From Scatophagus argus (lineage: Eukaryota; Chordata; Actinopteri; Scatophagidae): 64,000 nt of DNA. Below are positions 25,263-38,089 of this stretch, in pieces. The translations under genes and the position numbers were made by a program. The DNA is taken from contig NC_058498.1 in the NCBI RefSeq assembly GCF_020382885.2, positions 12,126,501 through 12,190,500 on the forward strand, written 5' to 3'. The notes beneath the pieces are model-generated. The model searched no databases. It had not been told where the DNA came from and was given only the letters and a program-made list of their open reading frames with translations. Numbering within the stretch: position 1 is the stretch's first letter; every line of letters begins with the position of its first letter.

Positions 25263-28200
25263 CTAACAGGTGCGATTGTCTGTGCAGCTGGGCGTGCGAA
25301 TAAAGGTTAGCATCATAGTGTGACTGTTTACATCACCATACCGTTGGCAGCAGTGGAACAGCGAGTATCTGAAGTGAACGTCTGTCTGACTGCTCTCCTC
25401 TGCAACACGAAGATCTCTCTGCTCTCTGAGGAACTTCTGCAGGTCCGTCAACGGGAATCCTTCTTTTTGGTAGTTCTGTTGGCAAAACACACAAAGAAAT
25501 GAAACAATGAACATAGACAAGACGAACAACTAAAAATGTTCTCAGTACTTCTGTACCTACACATTCGTCACATGAGAGCTTTAAGATATTTTTTGGACAG
25601 TTTTCCAAAATTTGCTCACTATCACTCTTTGAACATTTAGCATGATCTAACTGCAACTGTCCAGAAGGTCATCCAGTCAATATATGCACAGTCCTGGTCT
25701 GAAAGTGCCAGGATCAATCTGCACCGATCGGAATCTGTGTTCACCTGTCCATCAACTCTTCATACTGAAGAAGAGGGGAGGGAAAAAAAAAAACATCTGG
25801 TTCGAGCAAAGGCTGAAGATGTTACTCATTGGTGCAGTTTTCTGGGCTTTTACACACTTTTGTTCTTTCACTGATTCTACTCCTTCTTGGGCGTCTACGA
25901 GACCGAGTATTCAGTTTTATTCTGTTAAATTCACTCAAGTTGCTGTAAGAGTTCGTCGGTCAAATCGTCTGTGTGGAATGCAAAACAGCCTCAGACCAGG
26001 GTATCTATCTTAATTAGTTGTTTTACTGAATGTTATTTCTCCATGTTATGGCAGTGTGATAACTCCTGCATTGTGTATTTTATGTATTTTTTAGTAAATT
26101 GCACATAAGTGTGATTAATGATGTATGCTTATTTTCTCTGTTTATGCCCTTTTATTGTAGTAGCCATTCACATAAGTGTCGTTCTTATGGGAGAAGCTGT
26201 GGCGAGTGTATTTATGAAGCCAGCACATAATGTCACAAGTTAACCAACATATACTTTATAGCAACTAAATTAACAAGAATTACTTTTGTTACTGATTAAT
26301 CTGCTGATTATTTTCTAGATTTGTTAATCATTTTGTATGTAAAAATAAAACCGTGGAAAATGCCAGCTACAATTTCCCAAAGCTCGAGGTAGCATATTTC
26401 AAAGTTAACTAACAGAAAATAAAGCTAATTGTTTCAGCTGTAATTTGGATTGGAAATATTATATTCATAATAGGTTATCCCAGCGATCAGCATCACAATG
26501 AAGAGAGTCTGATGAAATATATTTTCTGTTACACAAGGAGATTTTAAGTACCTTTATGGTCTCGTAGGCGTCGGTGATGAGGGCGATGAAGAGCGACAGC
26601 ACCATGTAGATGAACAGGGAGATAAAGGAGTAGAGGTAGGCTCGGCTGAAGAGCCACACCAGAATGTTTTTGTCCTTCAGCTGGGCAAAGGTGGTGAACA
26701 TGTCGTCACCGTTCAACAGGGAGAACAGGCACTCCGCCACACGACTTAGGCCCTCAAACTAAAAGAGATGGAAGAGGCAACCTTGATTTTATGAAAGTGT
26801 GCAACAAAAAAAAAACAACACTTTACAGCAGTTAAAGAAGGCCCATACAAGTAGACACAGCGTCATTTCAGGAAGTGTGCTTTTTTCCCCCCCTATTAAT
26901 CATTTGTCCTGTGAAAGGTCAAAAAACATTACAAAAGTGAAGGGAATGACATTTTTGCATGAAATACACAAATCAAAAAAAGACGTGATCTAGTAACAAA
27001 CAGGTTGGAAACCACAAGACATGGGACGGAGCCTTAAGCCATTTCAGGTAACTAATAATCACTTGGGCAATAAAATGTTTTGCACAATGAAAACCTAAAA
27101 ACAAAAACAGTCTAAAACCTAAAGATAAGAGACAAAAGCAGAACATTTTCACAATCTAGAACAAAGAAATTTTTGATCTTTTTGCTTTTAAAGATGAACG
27201 ACTGATCAACGATCAGATGAACTTTTCCAACCAAGTAAACAGCCAAAAAAATGCTGGGGAACACAAGACAAAGAGAGATGACCGTTTATCTCAGCTTATT
27301 CCAGTGTAACTGAGTTTTTTCAGATTACTAATAAATGAGACATGCAAACATATTAAAAAATGTGTTCTAAAAAAACAACATGTACAGCTAGTTTATAATC
27401 ATCCCTTGAGAGTAGATTTAACATAATGTCTGGCATAAACGTTGGTGCAGGGTTACAAAGACGGAGGTGCAGAAGACCGACGGAAGCATGATGGTTGATA
27501 GAGGTGAAATGATCGAGACCGAAACGCAAACAAAAGAGACAGACGCATAAGAAGTAGAGCCTGAAAGCCATGCATGAACACTGGGGGAAAAAAAAAAAAA
27601 AAAGTTTCCCCAGAATGTGATAATATCTTAACTCAACATCCCACTGCGGCAGTATGGATCCAGGGCACTACACTTGAAGACGTGTGGGATGGCAAGTCCT
27701 GGAACATCCTCTGTTTACTCCTTCAGTAAATACACAGAGGAGCCTGGAAGGGCCGACAGCACACTACAAGGGACTCCCCCAGCCGCAATGTAAATATCCT
27801 GAGCAAGTATCAGTTGACTGTGGTGTTGTACACACAGAGAACTGAAACCTGTTCGACTTCAGCTGCAGCCGCAGGAGGACTACTGGTCACTTTCACTGAG
27901 TAAAGAGCCAATAAGTGTGCCACTAGAGTTACAATATAAACTTTTCTTATGAGTTAGATATGAGTGTATTTAATAAGTAAACTGACCAGAAAAATATCAC
28001 CACACTACAGCCCAGCACTTAGTTTGAGATTAATCAACAAACTTGTATTTGGTCAGCGAGACATTTGGCCCGGGGCGACTGAGCTCATCCTATCTCGCAT
28101 CTGTCTTTCCCACAGTACGAGCACTGCTTTGTTTAGACGCCTACTGCACGCTCCGACTTCCGTAAATAATTTATCTTAAGGGGCAAGGACAGCTAAACAC

Positions 28201-31200
28201 ACACATCCAGATTGCACTTGTTGGTCAAGGATTTCCATCTGACTGCAGTTAAAATAACTGTTGATTTTGTGTCGCACAAAACATTCACCATGTTACATTC
28301 TGCATCTTTCTTACTGCTTAAAAAAAATTTACACATCATTTATTGTAACCTGTGCAGCTCATTTGCAGCCCTCGGCCCTCATGTCGTCACTCGTCTAATA
28401 GGAAAGGGACATAAAATCCCACTAAAAATTCTAAAAAAACACCATAATTTCAAACAGAGACAAGACTCCAAGTTGATATGTTTGAGTGTGAACAAAAAAA
28501 AAAAAAAACAAAAAACAAAAACTTGTGTCCCAGTGGACACAAAATTTGGTCTGAAGGACAGAGAGCTGCTTTCATTGAAGCTGGAGATTTCATGGACAGA
28601 ACATATACTGACACCTAGTGGCTGTATGCCTTCAAAGGCCATTTTTCAAGTTTATCGTGAATATGCAGGACACAATGCTAGAAACAGTGAATTAAAAAGC
28701 TAAAAAAACCAAAGGAGAAAGTCTGACACGTCGCAGCTTTCTCCTACTGCAGAAAACCTGTAGGATTATTTCTTTTAGACAGATTAAACAAGGTAAAGAA
28801 CACCTGCGTTCAGTAACTGTGACATTCAGATGTTTAGAACTAAAGAGAACACACAGCAATCAATATCGCTCAGTATGGATACCACGTATAAATCTATGAA
28901 GACCGACTGAGTATTTATGGAAGTCACAGATATTTTTTTTTTTTTAAAGGTTGTGTGCAATTTAAAGACATGCGTAACTCGGAGCTTCCTAATGCAACCT
29001 CAATCTTGTTGCCTCAGCAGTTCTGCAGCAAAGAAAAAATAAATAAGAGCAGAGTCAGTTAAAAGAGCCCTCTTAGTTCCTTTACTCGCCTCACTACACC
29101 GTGATTCAGACCAGTGACTGTACCATCGCCAACCATCTTCTCTATTCTCAGATGTTCTCTGTTCTCCTCAAAGCAGCTACAGTTACCTTCTCATGGTATG
29201 GTCCCAGTACGATCCATCCGCAGAAGGTGTAGCCAAGATAGATCATGCCAGCACAGCAGCAGAAACGCAGGACTTTGGGGAAGGCTGCTTTCATGGTTAA
29301 AATTAACACCTATACATACAGGAAAGGATGGAGTCATGAAGTAACTGTGAAGCCACTACAAAAATCATACAAGAATAGTTGAAGACATTTGGTTAAGTTG
29401 CTGAAAGGGGGGTGGAAAAAGTACATTTTAATCAGTATTTGTGCATCTTAAATTTCCAATAAATGCCAACGCCTTATTAACTCGAACATACAGACTTCAC
29501 TTTGTTCAGCTGTGGTTTATCTATACAATGCATCAAGACTCCTGTCTACACACTGATGGTTGTTTTTGTGGCTCATCCAGAGATTTCAATCCACATCTGA
29601 CTAACAAACTTGATAGTCAATGTTGAGTGCAAGGAAAAGCCATGAGAAAAGGTTCACACACTCACGTTGTATTTCTGGAAGTATCCGAGGTACCTGATCA
29701 CGCCGACCCACACCATTAATGTAGACGTTCCCAGGAAGATACTGCACACATCATAACTGGTCAGACTCTGCAGAAGAGAATAAAAAAAAAAAATAAGAAA
29801 ATGACGAAGAGCAACAGTAGAGCAGTTAGATCCTACTAGGACCTGGTCTTCACTCAGCCCTGTGGGATTAGCAAAGCTGGAACAACACTACCTCTGCTGC
29901 ATCATGTGGGATAAATACAGAACTTTAAGTTTACATCCATCCATTTTCTATGCCGCTTATCCGTCAGGGTCGCGGGGGAGCTGGAGCCTATCCCAGCTGA
30001 CTACGGGCGAGAGGCGGGGTACACCCTGGACTGGTCGCCAGTCAGTCGCAGGGCCAACAGACAAAGACAAACAACCACACACGCTCACACTCACACCGAG
30101 GGGCAATGTAGCCAATTAACCTAATGTACCATGTTTTTGGTATTGTGGGAGGAAACCGGAGTACAGAGAAAACAAGGGAGAACAAGCAAACGCCACATAG
30201 AAGGGCCCAGACCGGGATTCGATCGTTTATTTAGAGTGACACAACTCTGATGTAACAGGTGGTAAAATGCAACCTGAACTGTGGGAATTATTTTATTGGG
30301 GCTTAAAGTACACTGTGGAATTGAAGCAAAGAAACATCCTGTCAATTGTTAACTAATGTGTGACATAACGTGACATTTCGCTCTTGTGCTCCAGGTTCAA
30401 ATGCAGATACCTCATTAAGGACATCAAAAGATTTCCAAGTCTAAAAGTAAACTTTACTCAAGTGCAAATAAGTTCTTTAAACCTGCCTTTGAACCTCTCT
30501 TTTCTACAACTAGATCAGGGTAAATATCTCCTTTCTTGAGTCCTTATACAGCAACATCCTACTTAGGTCCTTGAATAAATATTTAATTATTTGTGCAAGG
30601 AGGCCAGTTTTTCTTGTTTTGATAATATTTTTCATTACCCTGTTTGAGCAGACTTGTCAAGACTCTAAAGACCCTCTTGCGACTTTTCATTGGCAGACTA
30701 ACAGTGATGACGGCTGCATTCGATAAAGATGAGCTAGTTAACAGGTGCTGCTATTGCACATGCTCACTGGAATGTTTTTTTTCTGTTAATATTTGTACCT
30801 GTGTATATTTAAATATTTGCAGAGAGAGAGAAAAAAAAAGAGAGTCCATTGAAGACACACACTTCACTGTCAACATTCATCCTCAACAGCAAACCAAAAA
30901 CTCACAACAGAAGACCAGAAGCACTTTCCTGTAAAATAAAAAAAAGGCTCAATCTCACATAAAGGAGACATTTATTTCTACTTCTGGCAAGCTTGGGGTA
31001 AAAACTTCATGATGGTGTTTAAAAAGGAGAAACACCCGGCTTAAAATAAACAGAACTTTAGAGTGTCTGCACTGAGTCTTTTCACTCCAAAGTCCATCAG
31101 ACACACAGATAATCCTAAAGTGGCATTTCCCAATAGCTTAATAGATCACAAGATATAAAAAAAAACAAAAAGGTGATGACATATAATCAAGGCAGTGCGT

Positions 31201-34200
31201 AGTAACCTTCTCTCTCAGACAGAACAACATGATTAATTTTACCTTTGCTTGTATTTCCATCTTCAGTACGGATCCAACTATGGCCAAGAGGTCGCTGACG
31301 ATGACCAGCACATACCAGCCATTCAGAAACTCCTTCTGGTCATCCTCGCACACTTTACGATTGTAGTTCTCATGCAAGAATCTGGAGAATCTCTGAAAAT
31401 ACCCCAAAACAAATAAAGTCTCTGAAAAGAACAATCAACATAAGATAAGGATAAGAACTTTATTGATCCTCCAGGAACTTGTTGAAATGGCGTCATATGT
31501 AATAAATAAGTATAACGGATTAAATGTAATAAGTCACTTGTTGTGAAATTGGCTTAAGAAGAGGAAGGTGATTAAACATTGAAAAAATTCTTAACAACCA
31601 AGAACTAAATAAAAAGCACAGCCCGACGACTAGAAACAGGGAAAGAAGCTCCTGAAAGAAGCTCCCCGTCTGTGTGATCTTATACAGCGTGAACAGAGAC
31701 TGAACGGCCCACCTGAAGCAACCTGACAGCCAGTACGATGGAGCGGGTGCACAGCACAGCTGACGTAAGGCAGACGATAATGACGAAGCCATCAAACATG
31801 AGAAGATAGTGCGTGTTCTTCTGAGCTGAAACAAGAGATAAAGTATGAATGCGTGTGAGGGTTTAGCACTTGCCTAACCCTTAACAGACACTCCGCTGAT
31901 AACCACAAGTTTACAGGAAAACGCCTTTCTAACCGTAGTAAGGCACTCGCAGGTTGGGGCAAATTACCACATGTCACAGAGGGAAATTTGAATATATTAC
32001 TTTCTGGTACTTTACCACAAAAAACAAACAAAAATATAACCTTAAATTTTATTGCAATAATCTGTAAAAATTACAGATATGCATTTGCAAACTAACCTCT
32101 GTACACTAGAGTGACAAAATGTAACCAACAGCTCTTAATCTGTTCCGTTTTTCCGTCTTTATGTTTATGTCTTGCTTTTAATCAATTAATTAATTTCTCC
32201 ATCAGGTTAGATAATTATACCTTACCAGTTCCGGATATCTTCAAGTCTCGACATGCAGTACTCTCAGTATCAATGTCCAGGAATATTTTCACCTTTCCAC
32301 TGTGACACTGGTTGTCAAATGTTATCTGGAGACAGGAAGAAAGGATAGCAGACGAGTAGAACGATGAAAGTAGTAATTGTCTTATTTTTAAGTGCTGTGC
32401 GAGCGACACATTTTAACAGCAGAACATATGGAAGAGCAGTCGGTTTTTCTGACTTTGTTTTCGCTATCAAAATGTTCATCTGGATTTCACCTGCTTGCGT
32501 ACACTTCATTTCATAACGACAGAAAATCTGGCTGAACCATACCGTAACGTGGAAAGAGTAGCAGTCGGGTAGCTCTCGGGAACGCACCGTCTGAAGGTTG
32601 ACTCCCTTCAGCTGGAAGGTGACTTTGATGTCAACAAGCCTGAGGAGGGAAGCAGAGGATTTTCATGCACTTCAGAGAAAATTAAAACCACGCATGTCAG
32701 CTGCAGTCCTGTGCAACATGTTGACGGATGACGGCTACCTGTAGAAGTCCAGGTCAAAAAAGGATGAATTCTGGGTTTTCCATTGGTTTGCAGTCTTTGG
32801 GTCATGTGACTTACAATCTGAGCGAGAGGAGATGAACAGAGTGAGAAAATGAACATTTAGATCTTCTTTTTACATGAGTACTGTTCAATATGTTCGACAG
32901 GAAAGCTGCCTCTGTAGGTTACTTCTGCTTTGCAGTAAAGTGCAGACTCAGGCTTGCATGCCCATAACCATGCAGTGAGGAACAGAATTACTAGTGTGTA
33001 ATCTTACTTCTCATAATACTGGTGATTCATGTTCTACTATTGCAAAGACTGCGAAAACCTTCACATGTAACATTGTGAATCTGAATCCTTGAATGCATCA
33101 TGTGACGAGAACTTTTGGTTGTTTTATACATACTGCATATACACATTTATATTTAAAGGCCACTGAGTTTGCAACGTAGCTTAAAACTACAGAGATGTTT
33201 TAAAACAGAGAAAGATTCAGAGCAGATCAACAACAAAGTGTGACTGAGATGTTGATTGTCTAAATAAGCAGAGATTTTACTGGTCAGCTGATAATTTAAG
33301 GAAAAATGTAAACGGTGGCTCTCACCCGTCTCCAGCTGAGCGTCTATGTCAAAGGCCTCGTCTGAGGGCTCCACGCTGCCCCTCTTGTAGTACTCTTTAC
33401 AGATGACGAGAGGCAGCAGCTTGCCGTCCTCATCCTCAGCATAGCTGATGGGACCCACAGAGAGCTGGCTCAACTGGCTGTACTATAAATATATCAGAAG
33501 CCTCAGGTAAAAAAAACACACCATCCCAAGCTTGTTTCCATTGTGTTGGAAAGACCCTGCAAGCCACCATATTACACACACAAATGCAAAGTCTGGTAAA
33601 ACATAAAGTGCTTTATGAAAATGCAGCAGCCCGCTTCACAAGATAGCCAGAAGAACTCAGCACGTTTTCAAAGTTTCTACCCCAATAACACAAGAAAAGG
33701 GAAAATCTCAACTCAGATCTCAAGGTTGCATTCAAGAGATTAGAGATAAGTTATCGTAAATACCAGTTTCCAACCTGTAAATAGCATTTATATCAACATC
33801 AAAGTAAGAGTGGGGATGCCTTAGGTCAGCAAGCATGTTCTCGAGACTAATCAAGCCTAAATTTAATGATTATAGTGCCATAAACTCCACATTACAATTA
33901 CTGCTCTTCATACTTTCTCAGAGAGTTGAACTTGCCTGATCCAGGACATAAAACAGACTGTCATAGACGCCGCGCTGCGTGTACACAGCAATGCTGTAGT
34001 CGTCCTCGTCCACCCCACTGTAGTCCTTCAGGAAGAGGTTTTTGAGAGCCATCGTGTTCTCCTCCTTGTAGGACACCACCAGCTGGTTGTTAAGGCCGAA
34101 CAGGATGAGCTATGGAGGAAAGAACAGAGAAAAGGGGAACGTTTGTATTTAACGTCAATGCTTGCAGTGATTCAGTTTCAGTTTCAATTGGAAACAGCAG

Positions 34201-35548
34201 TATCACAATAGTAACAGTAATATATAATATTGTTCACTAAAGGTGAAATAATTATGGACTGCATCAAATGGCATTTCGCTTAATTTACAACACTGAGGTG
34301 ATATTTTTTCCTCACAGCTATTTAAAGATCACATATAACAATGGACTTAAAGTGGTCAGTGTACTTCTCGGGTTAATTATATGTACTGAAAAGGTCTGGT
34401 TTTTGCAACATAAGAAAATCATTAGAAATTCCTTCACTGTCAGCAAGCAACGAGCAGCACAGAAACGAAGGTTCAGATAAATAGGTGTACTTCTCTTTTT
34501 TTAAAACAATCATCTTCCGTCTGACATAAGCTGACACACTCAGATGTTTTGTAGGACACTGTGTCGTAATCCACATGAATATCACCGCTCATACACATAC
34601 ATTTACTGCTCTTGGCTATATGCCTTGGGTGGATTATTGTTCCAGGAACTATTATATGGGTGGATCTTCTTTCCAGGTCTTTCCTAATCCACTTTAAACC
34701 CAGACCACATACTTGTGTTGTGATCATGACGATTTTCAGAATCTGCACCCCGAGTTTCCAGGGTATGTGTCGCCTGGCTCGGTACTTCTCACACGGGCTC
34801 ATGAAGTAATACTTCAGGTCATCTCTCAGGTTCTCCTCTTTGATAACATCTTGAGTCATGACCGAGCTGAAACAAAAATTGAAGCATCATGCAAGAGCTG
34901 GGATACCTAAATGAAAAACAAATAAAACAACAACAACAACAACAAAGAAAAAACCAAAACAACTGTAAAAAGTTGCCCTCAGTTTTGAGTTGATTCCAAC
35001 AGGATGAGAAAAAGGAAAACAGAAGTGAGAGCAGTTATTTCATGATACTTGAGCAATAGCTGTGTCTTTCAGTGCACCAGATGGGTCATCTCTTACAGGA
35101 AGAACTCCATGTACTGAGCACACTGCCTGTATTCATGCTGCTACCTGAGTTTAAGTCCAAAGGTTGGCTCAGGGCTCCTTCAATATTTCCCCAACAGTTT
35201 CCTGAAAGGATCTTTCTTCTTTCCCCTCCTTCTTTTCTTTTTTTTTTAAACTACTGCACAGTTTAAGTAAACTATAAGGAGTTTTGTTGAATGACACATT
35301 TATTTTCAGCTGAATGAATTCAAATGAGTGGTGCTGTTGTTGACAACAATATATTTAGTAAATTCGCTTTGGGTTATTTTAGCAACATCAGCCGGTGTTT
35401 GCAGTTTGTAGCCTATACATTTTTTTAAATTATTGAACACTGAAGCAAGTTTTAAAACGTCGGAAACAAGCTTTAAAACGCCCGTCATTTCAATTCCAAC
35501 TCACCTGATTGAGTTGCTCCTTTCCAGATATCGACCCAGTAATTCCAT
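25263..35548 (-). CDS. mcoln2: Mucolipin-2 (TRPML2 endolysosomal cation channel)
   Basis: Six-pass cation channel of recycling endosomes and lysosomes. Coding exons in transcript order: 35548-35505, 34866-34713, 34109-33936, 33482-33326, 32817-32739, 32639-32543, 32325-32226, 31825-31713, 31392-31243, 29767-29666, 29309-29187, 26758-26552, 25475-25263; total 1713 bp, 570 aa (human MCOLN2 is 566). The N-terminus has [14 protein letters not shown] followed by TM1, matching MCOLN2 rather than MCOLN3 (which reads FFFMNPCEKFWARG). Next come the lumenal domain (about 75-285, [11 protein letters not shown]), TM2 (about 275-300), TM3-TM5, a pore loop with [10 protein letters not shown]6 ([21 protein letters not shown]) and a cytosolic tail. 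The intron after exon 3 starts with GC (donor at 33935-33934), not GT. The tail beyond the cysteine cluster HCCQ differs from mammals and may be an intron read-through. Introns hold one long interspersed repeat (29934-30226) and no other gene. Confidence 0.95.
26759..29186 (-). other. mcoln2: Largest mcoln2 intron (about 2.4 kb)
   Basis: Lies between the exon encoding the start of the pore and the exon with the selectivity loop and TM6. AT-rich with A runs near 27590-27603 and 28494-28507. The long open frame at 28212-28703 has no resemblance to a known protein and no splice or promoter context. Nothing functional seen. Confidence 0.6.
29934..30226 (+). mobile_element. Interspersed teleost repeat, copy 1 (in an mcoln2 intron)
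   Basis: Begins with CATCCATCCATTTTCTAT and continues through GGAGCTGGAGCCTATCCCAG, GAGGCGGGGTACACCCTGGA and TTTTTGGTATTGTGGGAGGA, ending near GGGATTCGATC. A second copy of the same order and orientation is at 51596-51862. This is a very common fish repeat; I do not assign a family name. No coding capacity. Confidence 0.85.
31441..31490 (+). mobile_element. Short retroposon 3'-tail-like fragment
   Basis: The sequence GATAAGAACTTTATTGATC preceded by a GATAAG-type tandem is shared with 50366-50445. It resembles the 3' end of a fish LINE or SINE. Only the tail is recognisable. It sits in an mcoln2 intron. Confidence 0.5.
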
Positions 35549-35639
35549 GATTGATTATCCACGTGGAGATCCACCGGTTAATGGACTATGTGGCTGTTAA
35601 CAAGGCTGACAGACAGACAGACAGCAAACGCAAGTCCGT

Positions 35640-35760
35640 TCAGCGGGGTTTTGTCAGCACGCAGCGCGCGGACAGCCAATCAGGAAATGAGTTTTGGGCG
35701 GCGCACAGGTTCCCAATCCACGGTCCGCGGGCCAACAGGCTCTTCGATTATAGTTAAGAT
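35640..35760 (-). promoter_or_regulatory. mcoln2: Probable mcoln2 promoter
   Basis: About 100-200 bp upstream of the first mcoln2 coding exon is a CpG-richer patch (GCACGCAGCGCGCGG) with a CCAAT box (AGCCAATCA, 35674-35682) and a GC box (GGGCGG, 35696-35701). Position and composition fit a promoter for the minus-strand gene. The start site is inferred, not seen. Confidence 0.5.
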
Positions 35761-38089
35761 TACACCTTGACTCATCCATATGTCCTGCAGATGAAACATA
35801 CAGATTCAGTTTCTTTACTGTTATTATTTGACTTTTTTATTAATTCCCCAAACGCTTTAATTTCGTTAGCCTATAAAAAGTTGTGTTCAAATACACTCAG
35901 ACATACTGGAATCTGCCTTTTATATTCATCAAGTGTTTGTCTTTAACTGTGGAATGTAAACTCATCTGCGTTAGCAACAACTCCCGCAATATTTGCACCA
36001 TCAGATGTAATCCAGCACCATATTTACACAAAAAAAAAAACCCTCAGATGGGCTGATACGTCAAAATCAACCTTTCATTTTTGTTTTAGAGGAAATGCGG
36101 CCTGTGACTTGCGTTGACAAGCACGTAGGGTTTTCTTTAAGGGACCAGACTTCAATCACATGTAATGATACAACTGACCAAAGGTTAAGTAGGACACTCA
36201 GTCGGTGGTTACATAATAAAGAGCATAAACATCAACATCATGGAGTGCTTTCATTTCAGCCCTTCTTAAAACAAGTTATGGCTTTCATTTCATCTCCCAA
36301 TCATTTTTTTTTTTCTCACAGTTTTCATCCTGGCCACAGTCAACAAACACTCCCTGTAGGCTCTGCTGGTTGTGTAAATAAGCTTTGTGTCAAAACACTC
36401 AAAAGTTGTCACAGATACTCAACAGTAGGCTCAGGTTTAATGCAGTTGTAAATTTGGAATGAATATTTTCTGAGTTGTGCCTGATAAACATGACATTTTT
36501 ATTAGACGTAAAAACCAAATCAGGGTGGATGTTTGATTTTAGCTGAATGACTTCATGCTGGACAGACAACAAATTTACAACAAAATGTTATTTCAATGAC
36601 AAAAACAATTTTCTTCCAAGGGTCACAGTTTGTAGTAACTTGTGAAATACTTCCAAACACTGATTAACCAAAAGGACAAAAGTATTGGGACACCTTACTG
36701 TTACACTAACAGGGACTCTAATAACATCTCATTCTAAATCAACACAGCAGCTATAACAGCTTCCAGTCTTCTGCAAAGGTTTTCCACGACATTTTGGAGT
36801 GTTTCTGTGTGGGTTTTTGACTATTAATGCTGCAGAGCATTTGTGAGGTCAGACACTGATGACCAAAAGGTCTGGCTCACAATCTCCATTCCAGTTCATC
36901 CCAAAGGTGTTTGATGGGGTTGAGTTCAGGACTCTGTGTGGGCCAGTCAACTTCTTCCTCATCCAACCATGTCGTCATGGAGTTTTGCTGTGTGCACTGG
37001 GGCCCAATCATGCTGGAATAGAAAAGGGTCTTCCCCAAACTGTTGCCACAAAGTTGGAAGCATAGCATTGTCCAAAATATCTTGGTATGCTGAAGCATTA
37101 AGATTTCCCCATAAAGAGATGTGTCTGGATACTTTTGTCTATATAGTGGAATTGGCACAAGGGGCAATGAGAATAAGATGTCCATACAAAATAAAATTGT
37201 ATGACCACTTTATTATTGTTTTAAGCCTGAGTAAAACATTTGTTTGTTTACACATTCAACAGGCATGAAGCAACAGTGTCTCATCTGGCGCCATGTTTCT
37301 GTCCTTCACACTGAGATGATGATGATGATGATGAGTACAAGTCCAAATTATCTCTCAACAAATTCAGAGGAAAACATCTGGCTCTTAACCTGTTATTCTG
37401 ACCTGACGAGGCCACCCCTTTCTTTTTCTTTCTTAGTGATTTAAGACTAAATCAATGATTTTTTGATGTAGCGATTCAAAACTTTATGAAATTCACTAAT
37501 TACAGTTTTTCCCACGATACTCTCGGGAATCCCATTGTGCTATTTACAAGTACTTTGGCCCTTTCAGGGAAAAATGGAAGTACTGCTGCACAGCCAAATT
37601 TACTTTAGCATCACTATTTTAAATCCCCCCACATACAAACCCTTCGTAGCCACAAAAATAGTTTACTGTATTAAAAAAAAAAAAGCAGAAAAGAGAAACT
37701 GTTTACAAAATTACAAAATCTAAATTTATATTTCTAATTGTGAAAACATCATAATGTGCTCATTGTAATAATTAAAAAGTATTTCAATACTGTTACAGTC
37801 AAACTGTAAGATCATGATTCTTACCGATGGGCAAGACACCAAACACCAGATCAGATAAATAATCCAGTTTCCCTGACACCCATTTTAGCCTTGCTCTTAA
37901 ATACAGAAAATACAGCGAAGCTTGTGCTAGTTGCTCCGCCCAGGAAAAGGCACACTCACACCGACAGCCCAGCAGCAAGACAGAGTCACATTTAAACAAC
38001 ATAAGTCTGGTAGGTGGGGCCATTAACTCCCCCTGGCAACACTGCCTCTGTGGCAAAAACAAGAGCACCAAACATTGATGATCTTCCTG
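35761..38089. other. Spacer between mcoln2 and clcc1, including the clcc1 3' UTR
   Basis: No gene recognised. It contains a Tc1-like transposon remnant (36674-37149) and a short ATG/GAT microsatellite (37314-37335). The clcc1 3' UTR occupies an unknown part of the right side; a minus-strand AATAAA at 37209-37214 could be its polyadenylation signal. Confidence 0.5.
36674..37149. mobile_element. Tc1/mariner-like element remnant, internally deleted
   Basis: Imperfect terminal inverted repeats: left GGACAAAAGTATTGGGACACC (36674 onward) against right GTGTCTGGATACTTTTGTCTA ending in ATATAGTG (to 37149). The minus strand at 36880-36960 encodes a degenerate DWPTQSPELNPIKHLWDEL, the classic C-terminal Tc1 transposase motif around the third catalytic acidic residue. 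The first two catalytic Asp regions are absent, so it is a defective copy of about 476 bp. Confidence 0.75.

Noticed and set aside
28212-28703. Plus-strand open frame of 163 codons in an mcoln2 intron
   Set aside because: Crosses an A-rich run, has no recognisable domain and no promoter or splice context; likely chance.
25263-35548. mcoln3 as an alternative name for the channel gene
   Set aside because: The N-terminal motif ([25 protein letters not shown]) and tail match MCOLN2 better than MCOLN3, and the neighbour is lpar3 as for MCOLN2.
36936-37268. Plus-strand open frame of 110 codons over the Tc1-like remnant
   Set aside because: It is the antisense of degenerate transposase sequence.
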